Shown piece by piece: positions 31,646 to 41,582 of a stretch of DNA of 64,000 nucleotides. Location of the stretch: contig MEHQ01000337.1 in NCBI GenBank assembly GCA_008828725.1, positions 767,300-831,299 on the forward strand, read 5' to 3'. Made by a program: the position numbers and the translations under genes. A model generated the notes under the pieces. It saw only the letters and a list, made by a program, of their open reading frames with translations, did not search any database and had not been told where the DNA came from. The first letter of the stretch is position 1. The number at the start of each line of letters is the position of its first letter. Origin of the DNA: Saccharina japonica. Taxonomy: Eukaryota > Sar > Phaeophyceae > Laminariales > Laminariaceae.

Positions 31646-32397
31646 TATTGGATATTCTCCTTGTTGGCAAGTCATCTTTTGTCGTCACTCGATAACACGG
31701 AGTAATAATCAGTAGTATGCATAGTTTATTATGCTCAAGAGTTGGATCCTCGAAATATCGAGTAGTGGCCAATCATAGTTCATTATGAATCAAGCCAGTA
31801 AAGGTATGCAGGACAAGTTATCCATTATCGTACCTGGTGTCTACCGTACTATATCGTCAGACTATATCGTAAGTGGTTTAGTTGCTCAGTATCCACGTGT
31901 GGAACAACATTCCTCCAAGTAAACACGATGCGGAATAATTGATAAGCTGTCGTGGTACATTGTGTGAAGTACATTATGTATTACTGTATATAGACTGCGT
32001 ACCCCGTACAAAATCGGTCACGATTGTTGTTGCGTTGTCTTACGTATGGGTGTCGTACGAAGCATATGTTGCTCTTGTGAGATGCAAACTATCGTAGCAA
32101 GGGCATGTTGATGTTTGCGATCCTCAAGATCATCAAGGAAGCAGGAGCGTTTGCACGCCCACCCTCTCCCTCTTCTTTTGCTTATCATCATCAGCTTCGC
32201 TTTTGAGCACATACATTAATCATCATTGTTGGCCTGGAGTCTTCTCTTCTTTTGAAGCGTTCATGCAAGTTTGCCAAACAGCGACTTAAGCGTTCACTCT
32301 CAAATGTAGGTTGTGTCTTGACTGGTTGTCAGCAAGCGAGCCTACAGCGTACACACCAGCTACGAGCTGGTACAGACGCTACATCACATCTTTGTTA
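31646..32397 (+). repeat. 3' LTR of the Copia-like element
   Basis: 752 bp, starts TATTGGATATTCTCC and ends CTTTGTTA. It carries extra segments relative to the 5' LTR, including a duplicated ACTATATCGT. Confidence 0.85.
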
Positions 32398-32629
32398 CAA
32401 CCAGCCTCGCGGCGACTGTTGCGCAAAACGGTTACGTATTTTGCCCAAATGTTGCGCCAGCGCCACAGCGCAACACCTAATTAATGCTAGGCCTGTATAC
32501 TGTATACGTGTAAACGTAAAAGTATATGCGTGCGAAAACATAATATGACAATCTGGAAAGTCTGGACCAACATTTTACGACCAAAAGACCCTGTGCGATG
32601 ATACCCCCACCCCTTCGAGTGAAAATACG

Positions 32630-32990
32630 CCACCTACGGTGAGATGTGTGATCCGTGATTCCTACTTCGTGCAGCATGCACAACAACAGCACAACAGTAG
32701 CTGAGTGCGTTGTCCGCCACGACAACCGTTTGTACCTTATTTTACTCTCGGCTGTGGTGCACTCTGTAGCAAAAGCCGTCGCACCTCGCCACCTTCTCGA
32801 CTGTAACCCACAGCATGCCCCCCGCGTGGATCAATGCCAGCACACCATTCAGGGAGCTTCCTGTGCGTCCTGAGGCTGCTCTGCCAAAGTGGACGCCATC
32901 GAAGGAGGAAGAGGTCAAATACGCGGTCAAGCTTTGCAGAGGGGTGCCGCAAAACGTCACCCAGGATGTGAGTGCCGAGTGCTGACTACC
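32630..32990 (+). pseudogene. Exon-like module C, copy 3
   Basis: CTGTAACCCACAG precedes an open frame MPPAWINASTPFRELPVRPE, then AALPKWTPSKEEEVKYAVKL and CRGVPQNVTQD, followed by GTGAGT. Upstream sequence (TTGTCCGCCACGACAA, TGATCCGTGATTCC) matches copies 1 and 2. The QM tail is missing here because element H follows. Unknown protein. Confidence 0.55.
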
Positions 32991-33031
32991 GTATACTGTA
33001 CGTATTCGAAATAAAAAAGATGGCACACACC

Positions 33032-33225
33032 CAAGGGTGCACAAAAAAAAAAGAAAACGACACCACACACCTAGGAAGGTCAGAATGAAAAACAAACCGG
33101 ATCGCTGTGATCACAGGACGAAATGAGCAAAAAACATTTTTTTTTCGTTTTTTGTTCCCTTTTTTTTACTTGGTTTTAGAGACCCCCCCATATTTTTTTT
33201 TCGCTGGTCGGGGGGGCGGCACGAG
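33032..33225 (+). mobile_element. Element H, truncated copy
   Basis: Starts CAAGGGTGCACAAAAAAAA and matches 19,786 onward for about 190 bp, ending in the G-run after TTCGCTGGTC. Confidence 0.8.
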
Positions 33226-33337
33226 CATCCAAGCCTATTTTCTCCGAAACTACTACAGTACGTACGGCCGTGTACGGGGGGGGGCGCAACGAGCATGAGG
33301 GTGTAGAAAAGCTCTCGTCGAGATATGAGATACAGTA

Positions 33338-33500
33338 CAGGACACCTAATAAGAAACAGGAAATCTGGCCCAGGCTGGATTTCTTATTTGAGAGAGGGTG
33401 CTTTTCACACTAATTTCAAGATAACGACTCCCGAATTTCTTATTTTCCTCTAAATACCAGCCTGGCTAGCTTATTAGCCTGTTTCCTATTAGGTGTCCTG
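33338..33500 (+). mobile_element. Mariner-like MITE I, copy 5 (well preserved)
   Basis: Ends CAGGACACCTAATAAGAAAC and GTTTCCTATTAGGTGTCCTG are complementary with one mismatch; TA on both sides (33,336-33,337 and 33,501-33,502). 163 bp, no coding. Confidence 0.85.
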
Positions 33501-34087
33501 TACTACAGTACTGTATGTTTAGTGGCCCCTATCGCTTCGAGTTTGCACGGTCCCCATTTTCGAGTAAATCAGCTTCGAACTTTTACATTTAGTCCAAGGA
33601 GGGGGGGGTGTTCTCTCTTATGTTATCACACGTACGCCGTGTGGTGTACGGTGGTTTTAATGAGGAGATATTGATGCGAAGCGGCCGCTAGGCCGCGAGC
33701 ATCAATAGATGCTCTTCATAATGGGTTGGGTATCTGCCCATGGTTGTGTACTCTTGCTCGCGACAGACACAAACGGACAAAAAACAGTTCTGAAAGCTGC
33801 CACAGCGTGACTTTATTCAAAGAATGCTTAATACTGAGGTTTGTCCCTCGCACTTCGCACTTCGCACTTCGTTCGCTTTGCTTTTTTTTAGCGCGCGACG
33901 CGTACACTCAACCGATTCAGACACGCTCGGGACTGATAGAGGCCCGCTATTTGTGCCGACCGTCCTGTGCTGCTCGTGTCGAAAGCGGTGCCGAGATCGC
34001 AGAGCTAGGCCATAGTGACTGCCCTAAACTGTTGCCAGTGCCAAATTGTGTCACTGGGATTTCTCGGCAGTAGAGCAAACTAGCAGT
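33501..34087. other. No gene seen
   Basis: A plus frame at 33,726-34,073 (115 codons) overlaps CACTTCG tandem words near 33,847-33,872 and has no recognisable content. Confidence 0.5.
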
Positions 34088-34795
34088 AGTATATAGCTAC
34101 GATGAGCACCACCGGCAACTTCACCACCGGCAAACACACCAAACACCCAATCATCACCACCACACCACCACCACACCACCACTACCATCACCACACCACC
34201 ACTACCATCACCACACCACCAGCTATATAGAAGCTTCCCAGGCTTGATGGTGATGGTGGCTGCAGCAGGTGGTGATGGTGATGATCGATCGTGTTGGTGG
34301 TGGCTGCAGCGCTGCAGCAGGTAGGTGGTGATGGTGATGATCGATCGTGATTGCGTGCTTGCTCGATGATCGGACGAGAAGATAAAGAGCATCATCACAC
34401 ACACCGATTAGCAAAACCAGCACCACCACCACCAAACACCACTACTACCACCACCACCCGCACCGCCACTACCACCACTAGTAGCTATATGGAAGATGCA
34501 CAGTATTGCAATAGCCCTGTCTTGGTGGTGTTAGAGTGGTGGCAGCAGGTGGTGTGGAGATGGGGATGTGATGGTGTGGCTTGTCTTATGCACTCCTCTC
34601 TCGAGAAGAACGAGGGTATTATATCATACCAGTACATATATAGCAGCACCAGGTACCACCACCAGCAACAACATGGAAAAAAGACAGTAGTAGCACCAGG
34701 AACCAGCACCACCACAACCACCACAAACACCACAAACACTAGCCGAGCAACAGGAGCACCAGACGCTTGTTGCTCGTGGTGACTAGTGGCCGTGG
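34088..34795. repeat. CAC/ACC and GGTGAT trinucleotide tracts
   Basis: CACCAC-rich runs at 34,100-34,225, 34,415-34,480 and 34,640-34,760. A tandem pair of about 60 bp at 34,240-34,350 contains GGTGATGGTGATGATCGATC and GTGGCTGCAG. The 117-143 codon frames here are repeat-driven. Confidence 0.85.
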
Positions 34796-34974
34796 TGGCA
34801 AGTTGGCTGAGCCTCGATACCTGGTAGGTGATGATAAATCCGTACACCAGACCAGCGCTTGCCATATTCTTCTCCCTCTTTCGCGAAATTAGTTAATTAT
34901 TACTTTTTTTACTTACTACGAAGTGCCTGCTGCAGGTATGCACCACAGACAGCCAAAACAACACCACCGCGGAT

Positions 34975-35066
34975 GCGTGCTACGGTAGAGATACGAGCAC
35001 TTTTTGGGTGATTTTGTTTCTGAAATGATCGAGCTCCTTAACCCACAAAATGGTCGGACTGCTGCC
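34975..35066 (+). mobile_element. MITE D, left end only (leftmost copy)
   Basis: GCGTGCTACGGTAGAGATAC then GCACTTTTTGGGTGATTTTG and CGAGCTCCTTAACCC match the D consensus up to the GTCGGACT segment. There the sequence turns into the ATTATTGTC minisatellite. Confidence 0.75.
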
Positions 35067-35186
35067 ATTATTGTCATTATTGTCATTATTGTCATTATTG
35101 TCATTATTGTCATTATTGTCATTATTGTCATTATTGCCATTATTGTCATTATTGCCATTATTGTCATTATTGTCATTATTGTCATC
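35066..35186 (+). repeat. 9-bp minisatellite CATTATTGT, about 13-14 units
   Basis: Nearly perfect 9-mers, two with a GCC variant. The period keeps Val-Ile-Ile frames open, explaining the 90-100 codon ORFs here. The array starts where D normally reads CATTCTTGTG, so it probably grew from inside a D copy. Confidence 0.9.
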
Positions 35187-35890
35187 ATGTATTCCTGGTA
35201 CAGCAGCAGCAGCATTTTTTCTTTTTTTCTATCCGATTCAGGTCCGATTTGTTATGAACTGCCAACGTACCGGGTACGAGAACACTACGACACGAGCAAA
35301 ACCAGAAAATAAAACAAAAAGACAATAAAAACAAAGCTTATGAAATGATGCAGAATACAAAACTCGTGCTTATTATTTGTGCCGAGTACACTGATGCCCT
35401 CGTACGGAACAAAAAAAAACAAAATGGCCACGAACACCGACACCCCACCGATCCACTCCTGTACAAGGTTTTGCGCTGACGCTCATCGCTTCACTAGAAA
35501 TGTTGGTGGATGGTGTTGGGACAACCGGCCCAGGGACCAACCGACCCACCCAGTTATTACTCTCTCACCCACAACCCACAACGGACCCCCACCAACCTAT
35601 ATACTTGCGCATGAGCCAAAAAAGGTTTATGTGCTGACACAAATCGCTTAAAATACAAAACGATCCAATCGATGACAATTGCAGGAACACAGCAGAAAGA
35701 GAAAAACCGCCAACGCAGTAGCTTAATGCAGTTAGGAGTTTGACCACTTGAAGGCGTCTGTCACGCTCCTCATTCCCACCGTTCTTGTACTCCTCTTGCT
35801 TGTCGTTATTGGGGCGGCTGGTGTGCAGGAAAGACGCTTCGTGTCTCCTGTTGAATATGACACGCTTCATGTGTGCTTTTAGTTTGTTAT
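35187..35890. other. No gene seen
   Basis: Mixed short frames; nothing recognised. Confidence 0.5.
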
Positions 35891-35892
35891 AT

Positions 35893-36010
35893 GACCGATC
35901 GCCCTGGTGGGCTATAGCAAGTAACCACGAAGCCTGTTAGTGTCAAGATCGTGATTTCGAGCCCCCCTGAGTCCCTTCTCATATGTATAGCGTAGGGACT
36001 TTTTCAAAAC
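35893..36010 (+). repeat. tRNA-derived SINE-like element, copy 2
   Basis: A-box-like CCTGGTGGGCTATAGCAAGT near 35,903 and B-box-like GTGATTTCGAGCC near 35,951. The tail GCGTAGGGACTTTTT is shared with the copy at 1-145. Confidence 0.5.
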
Positions 36011-36221
36011 AATATCTGACGAAAAACCACAAACCAAACAAGCAAACAATATCTGGCGAAACAAAAAACGAAAAGAAAACATCCTGTTAACGGCTCGGAT
36101 AGGGCGCATAAAACGTGTGCCAATTTTCAGGGTATATCTCCAAAAAACGGCGTGGACAGTTCGCTGCTGAATAGCGTTTGGGCGGTATGCTTGAACCAAC
36201 CTGTACCTGCTGGTATTTCAT

Positions 36222-36830
36222 TTGCCATTTCAGCCCAATAACACCGACGCAAGGTGGTACAAACCACGCCGTAGTATCCTGGAGCCAGCTTCTCGTCAGG
36301 TCCTTCTCCTAGCCCAGCCTGTGACATTCACCGTGTTGAGGGGAGAGGGATCAGTCATGGCAGATCCCGTAAGTGTTAAGGACGGTGCCATAGCACCAGG
36401 CCCAGGGACTCGCGGTCAGCGCTCTGGTGAGCAACACGCTAAGCGCGAGACGGACGACGAAGAGGAAGACATCGAACGCAGCGACAAGGGGGAGCAGGAG
36501 GAGCGGAGGAGCGCGACCGAGAAGAGGAAGAAGAGCGACGAGGACGACACGAGGAGCTTGCGCCTGCGGACGGAGGACTGTCCAACGACGATGCCGTCGC
36601 CGCGTTCCTGGCCTTCTTTTTGATGGAGGATGTGGACAAGCCCCAACGTCGAGTGCGAGCTAAAACAACCGGTCCCGCCTCAATTGGGCCCCGCACGCGT
36701 CACACGCCGTCCAAACGAAAGCATTTCGCCGGACATATCGCATGGAGAAGCGGTTTTTTTCTACAGGCTCGTCAGCATCCTTGACCCTGCCCTCGCTCGA
36801 GATGCCAAGTTGACTATTAATACGTAGTGA
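36222..36830 (+). pseudogene. Frameshifted coding fragment, possibly PIF/Harbinger transposase N-terminus
   Basis: The frame from ATG 36,357 gives an acidic/basic region (RETDDEEEDIERSDKGEQEE). Another frame then reads HEELAPADGGLSNDDAVAAF, LAFFLMEDVD and ...HFAGHIAWRSGFFLQ. After a T-run (36,754-36,760) a third frame gives FYRLVSILDPALARDAKLTI and ends. The order 'charged region, W..(S)..F, F..L...L.P.L' resembles Harbinger-type transposase N-termini, but no DDE core is present and I cannot confirm it. Frame changes imply decay. Confidence 0.35.
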
Positions 36831-36839
36831 GTGCCTGTG

Positions 36840-37215
36840 AATGAGAGAGTCTCCGCATAGGCACGGACAGATAGTCCGACCATGGGTTCCAAGTTGAGCG
36901 CATCAATCCGTGTATGATACGCATAATATGCTGTCACTGCGTACGTACATACAAGGGCTCCGCTCCGCGGGCGGCTGACGTTGCGCGCTACGCTTTCGCA
37001 TGGAGAGGGGCAGAACAGGCGCATGATGTAAGCTATAGTGCAAGCACCGACTTGAAAATGCCAAGAGGTTCATGGTGCAGCAACGAAACGGCGGACTTGA
37101 CATGCATGAAAAAAGAAACATGCTCGGGATGCACATTACTAGCTCTATGCACCAGGAGGACAACAAGAGAAGAAAACTCTATGTTCGAAAGAGAAAGCAC
37201 AGGAACACGGCGTCG
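36840..37215 (+). repeat. Dispersed repeat N, copy 2
   Basis: Direct-orientation match to 26,505-26,780 (CAAGGGCTCCGCTCCGCGGG, ATGCTCGGGATGCACATTAC). Confidence 0.75.
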
Positions 37216-37439
37216 CGCACAGCAAGACAGATCACATACTTTCGGCGGCGGAGAAATTGCACGTACGTGCGAGGCTATTCGAATCTGCACGTACATTCAA
37301 TACTTTTATACATATGTATAGCAGGAGCTGTCAAATATGTGTATGGCCTACATGGTACGATTTGGGATCGAGGTGCCGGTGGGTCTCCGGAGCCTCCTGC
37401 GGAGGGCTGACTATGTGTCTGCGCCTTGTGGGTGGGAGC

Positions 37440-37694
37440 AAGGCGACGCGTGCTACAATAGAGGTAGCACTTTTTGCTGATTTTGTTTCTGAATGATCGG
37501 GCTCCTTAACCCAAATTCGTCGGACTTTCATTCTTGTGTTGCAGTATTTTCCATAGTACACCTAGCTCATGGGATTGTTGATCGGGTAGCACTTTTGGTT
37601 TTTTGCAAAATCGGTTTTCGGGTGAGGTATGGGGCTCCTCACGTGAGGAGCTCAGACAAATCACGGTGCACCTTTATCGTAGCATTCGTCAGGC
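37440..37694 (+). mobile_element. MITE D, complete copy, TSD AGGC
   Basis: The element spans 37,444-37,690, from GACGCGTGCTACAATAGAGG to CTTTATCGTAGCATTCGTC. Flanks AGGC/AGGC. It carries the internal palindrome GAGCTCCTCACGTGAGGAGC type near 37,630. Confidence 0.85.
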
Positions 37695-38025
37695 GCCAAA
37701 TGGGATGGGCCCACTGCGGGGTCAAAGTACCAAATGGGAACAGGGTGCCAGATGGTGCAACATTACGTGCATATCGGAACAGCCCAACACGTACGTACGT
37801 GCGAATATAACGCTGGTGCCTATTTATCGATACCTGGCTAAAGGAGAAAAGCTTGTCCACTGCTGTGTGGGTTGATTATTTTAGCACGGGTACGTGATGT
37901 ACCAACTTCAGTACATTAAACCCTGCAGATACTTCTTATTTTCGAGTCGAGAGTAGGAATATCCTGTCTGTTCGGTAGGAAATTGTTTACATATAAATAC
38001 CATGTATATACCGGTATATACATAT

Positions 38026-38541
38026 CAGGGCATTAATTAGGTGCTGCGCTGTTGCGCTGGCGCAACATTTGGTCAAAATAACCGTTTTGCGCAACAGTCG
38101 CCGCGAGGCTGGTTGCGCGCAGCGCAACACGCGTTTTTGGGCGCGCAACACTTTTCGGCGTAGGCGTAATTTTTGGTCGTGCGTTTATTTTTTGTTTTAG
38201 TGGTCTTTTTTTCATAATAATTAGTCGTAGTTGAACATCTTTTAGGCCCTTCTTGTCCTATTCGCCACAGTAGAAAACAAAAATTAGGCACCTTTTGCTA
38301 TTCGCCGTAGGATCTTATTATTTTTGACTCGTACTTTTTTCTATTCGCCGTACGTAGCCAAAAGAAAATGAAACAGCGTTTTAATTGTTTTGAGGCGTAT
38401 ATTCGCGCATACCTGGTAGATCGCAATTTTCTCGTTCCGGCGGGCCTCCGGGAGCCCTCCGGGGGCCCTCCCGGGGGTCCCTCCGGGGGCAGGCGTGTGG
38501 CGCTGCGCGCAACAGACGCCAAACCACTAATTCGTACCCTG
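38026..38541 (+). mobile_element. hAT-like element B, copy 3
   Basis: Starts CAGGGCATTAATTAG and ends CTAATTCGTACCCTG. It contains GTTGCGCGCAGCGCAAC, which serves as the uninterrupted reference for the Copia insertion. A CTCCGGGGG-rich inverted cluster lies near 38,435-38,505. Flanking octamers are not clearly matching. Confidence 0.8.
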
Positions 38542-38771
38542 GATATGTATACTTCGAAGTATAAAGTTACCCTGTCATACCAGGTGTGTACGTAGGGGCA
38601 TCCTGTGCACTTTACTCGTGCATACCTGTATATGTCATACTTATTATACATATATATGCACGAGTACCATGGTACGCGTATAAAGGTACTTGTTATATAC
38701 GTAAAAGACGTACGTAGCAGCAGGACAGATACGGACGTACATAAGGGTATGATTTTTCCGGCCGTCGTTAT

Positions 38772-38990
38772 TTTTTGTTGTTTTTTTCCATCCCATTCAT
38801 TATCTTCGCACTTCTGTCTCTCTCTCCCTCCCTAGTCGTAACTCAGATCCGGGGTCACAATGTAGGCTCCTCTCCCTCCTCCCCCGCCACGGTCCTTGCC
38901 TTGATTTTTATCGCGCAGAGGGTTCAGCCTTCCCAACGCTCGTCGAATTTCGTCGAATTTTGCTAACTCACGCTTTAGCGCTTTCCGCTA
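38772..38990 (+). repeat. Dispersed repeat J, copy 5 (reference orientation)
   Basis: CCCATTCATTATCTTCGCAC through TCGTAACTCAGATCCGGGGT to the AATTTCGTCGAATTTTGC end. Confidence 0.7.
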
Positions 38991-39237
38991 GTCGAGATAA
39001 AAGTCCCCACGAGCATGACGCGGCATAAATGGGAAAGGAATAACAAACCCGAAGCATAATCGAACCCGACAATTTCTACGCGTATGCATTGCTAGCATGT
39101 ACAGGTCGCGCTTGTCTTCCATGTCGTTGCATTGCCGATTCTGCTGCATTACATTATCAATACTACCGTTGTATATCATACGTGTACGTGTACCATTCTG
39201 CCTGCGGCATTACATTATCAATGTTACCGTTGTATAC

Positions 39238-40403
39238 GTGCACGCAAGGGCGGGTGAAAAAAAGGACCCGAGACCCCCACTCACATTTTTGCATTTGGGG
39301 CCGATTGGGGGGGGGGGGGGGCATTTGTCAGTTCCTATACTAAATCCTATATAACCAATGATTTTTCCAGTTCCTATACTAAATCCTATATAACCAATGA
39401 CTTTTCCAGTTCCTACTAACTATATATCCTATATAACCAATGACTCAACCCTTGACTCAAGCACAAGTTACTTGGTTTTAGAATGGACACTTGTCAGCCA
39501 CTGCGGGTATTTGTCAGTTCCTATACTAAATCCTATATAACCAATGAATTTCCCAGTTCCTATACTAAATCCTATATAACAATGACTTCAAGTTCCTATA
39601 CTAAATCCTATATAACCAATGACTCAACCCTTGACTCAACCAAAGTTACTTGGTTTTAGAATGGGCACTTGTCAGCCACTGCGCCTAAAAGTAGCAGAGG
39701 TCGGACACTGACAAAGAAGCGGACGTGGAAGGAAACGAATTAAGTTGGGGCAAGCCGAGGCGGGGGAGGGGGGAGTTGCGACAAACCACAAACCCAGGTT
39801 CCGTCTCTGACCGCAGTGCCATTGCAACGGCCGCAGAGAGTGTGGTTGAGGGAGGGTAGCCGGATGATCTGCGTAGTAGTCATTATTATGGGTTCTGCTC
39901 TCACTTCAATAGTAGACGGTGGGATTCCGGAAGGCCGAGAACGCTAAGAACATTGGATCAGAAATGACGTGGCGTCGTTCTTGTCAAGCACGCGAGATCC
40001 TTTAAAGGAACTACAGTAGTTCGCTCAAGTTGGCACGCGCAAATTTGCGCCGAGTTCATTATGCACCTCGCGGGCTGCAACGGACACAGTGTTCCAATGT
40101 CTTGACTCATCCAACTCATCCGATTTTTCAGCACTTCGTTTGTTCGCCCTCCCTCCGACTATTTTTCAGATAAATTAAACCAAACACCACTTTCAACACT
40201 GCTTACCATCCAAATTATTCATGAAACACACAAACAACACACGTAGGGCTCGTGCGCATTGTTTCGACAACGTCTTGCTGAGCAGCTGACGCCCAAAGGC
40301 TGACAAGTAGGATGTTTAGTTTGAGCGAAAAATATATGTAAAAAGGGTGTGTTGGGGGGGGTGGGGGTCTCGGGTCCTTTTTTTCACCCGCCCTTGGTGC
40401 ACG
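39238..40403. mobile_element. Element R: 1,152 bp, perfect 36-bp TIRs, 7-bp TSD
   Basis: The element spans 39,245-40,396. The first 36 bases (CAAGGGCGGGTGAAAAAAAG...) are the exact complement of the last 36. TSD GTGCACG at 39,238-39,244 and 40,397-40,403 is exact. The CAAGGG end and 7-bp TSD match element H, so they are probably one superfamily. The interior has a minisatellite (39,328-39,650) and no transposase. Confidence 0.9.
39328..39650 (+). repeat. 33-bp minisatellite inside element R
   Basis: Six or so units of CAGTTCCTATACTAAATCCT + ATATAACCAATGA. A larger period (ending CTTGACTCAA... ACTTGGTTTTAGAATG) appears twice, near 39,446 and 39,627. Confidence 0.85.
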
Positions 40404-41077
40404 TGTTTATTTATACGTCGTTTGTTTGCGAAGAGGTTTTAGTTGTATTCGTCCATAGATCACCCCCCTTCCAAACCACCATTGTGCGGGTTGTAGTCTT
40501 TGTTGTTCGTGTACTTCCCATGTGCGTATTTGTTTCATTGTACATACGCCAGCAGGATGTCGTGGTTGCGCTGAAGCTGATAACCATCTGCAACGTTGTA
40601 TTCCTGATTAATTTCCTATTCTCAGGGTTCTTCCCGTGCCAGGTCGCCTACGGTTTATCAGACGACATCCAGCTCTCACACCCTAAGCCTGGTATATGTC
40701 ACCCTAAGCCGAGTGAAACATTAAAAAAAAAACTACTTTTACCTGCATTCGTCCATAGATCACACCCCTTCGAAATTGTATTTTGTACTTTATGAACGCC
40801 TGTCCGAGCCTTAAGATAGAAAACATAGATAGGCCCGAAATCCGTGGCTAGACACGCCTGCTCCACATTCGTTCCCACAGCAGTGACGTTTGTCACTGCT
40901 GTACACCCTGTCACGACAGATGTTTACACCCCCGGATCCCCTGTTTTATAGCTCTGTATCTCGAGGTATACTTCCTGGTTTACCAGAGGCTTATTCAGAT
41001 AAAAAAAAAAGCTGATCGAAATTCAGGACAATACACGCTTCGTCTACTTTGTGACACCAGGTAAAGTCATATCACAC
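40404..41077. other. No gene seen upstream of the sulfotransferase
   Basis: A 148-codon plus frame (40,349-40,795) runs out of element R and shows no motif. No TATA box is convincing. This and the D copy that follows would be the promoter region. Confidence 0.4.
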
Positions 41078-41342
41078 TCGTGCTACGGTAGAGGTAGCAA
41101 TTTTTGGCTGAATCGTTTTCTGAACGATCGGGCTCCTTAACCCACATTCATTCGTCGGACTTTCATTTTTGTCATTTTTGTGACGAATAATGTTTCAGAG
41201 TATACTTCGGTCATGAGATTTCTCATCCGGCCAAGCACTTTTACTTTCCTCCAAAATCACTTTTTTGGTGAGGTACGACGCTCCTTAACTTAAGTGAGGA
41301 GCTCGGAAAAAAACATGGTGTACCTCTATTGTAGCATGCGTC
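41078..41342 (+). mobile_element. MITE D adjoining the sulfotransferase start
   Basis: From ACTCGTGCTACGGTAGAGGT to CCTCTATTGTAGCATGCGTC. It ends 48 bases before the ATG at 41,391, so it lies within the likely 5' UTR or core promoter. No clear TSD. Confidence 0.8.
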
Positions 41343-41390
41343 GGCTCTATACTAATAATAGGTCGAATATGAGAGAGAAACATCTGGCCA

Positions 41391-41582
41391 ATGATGCACG
41401 CGTTTTCTCCGCTCCCTTGCGGTGCTCGCATGCACACCCCCTGCCCACACCGCCCGGCGCCACACCAACAGGAAGCCTTGCTGACCGACCTGATCGATAC
41501 CTTCGAGACGCGGGAGGACGACGTGTTCGTCTGCACCTTCGTCAAGTCGGGCACTACGTGGACCCAGCAAATTGTTGCCCTC
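41391..41582 (+). other. Sulfotransferase exon 1
   Basis: 64 codons ending TQQIVAL; donor CTC|GTGAGT, phase 0. Contains the PAPS 5'-phosphosulfate-binding loop. The first ~25 residues are Pro/His-rich and not conserved-looking. Confidence 0.88.

Larger units (their letters stand above)
28520..32402 (+). mobile_element. Copia-like LTR retrotransposon, non-autonomous
   Basis: Two direct repeats (28,525-29,193 and 31,646-32,397) flank a Gag frame, with 5-bp TSD CAACC at 28,520-28,524 and 32,398-32,402. The host-site sequence is known from other B copies, so the limits are firm to within a base or two. LTR ends read TATTGGA...TTA, not TG...CA. After the 5' LTR comes GGTTATGAGCCTCG, complementary to the anticodon stem-loop region of initiator tRNA-Met, the half-tRNA priming arrangement known for Drosophila copia. 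Integrase, reverse transcriptase and RNase H are missing. Transcription would be towards the right. Confidence 0.85.
28225..32491 (-). mobile_element. hAT-like element B, copy 2, split by a Copia-like element
   Basis: 28,225-28,524 (starting CAGGGCATTAATTAG) and 32,398-32,491 (ending CACCTAATTAATGCTAGG) are the two halves of a minus-oriented B element. The junction is inside GCGCGCAACCAGCCTCGCGG, a sequence uninterrupted in the copies at 8,180 and 38,105. The intervening 3.9 kb is the LTR retrotransposon. Confidence 0.8.

Noticed and set aside
35004..35328. Hydrophobic VIIVII and LLSLLS frames resembling membrane segments
   Set aside because: Produced by the 9-bp ATTATTGTC minisatellite; no start context or other protein features.
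39328..39650. CRISPR-like array of regularly spaced repeats
   Set aside because: Units are contiguous 33-bp tandem repeats without unique spacers, and the genome is eukaryotic.
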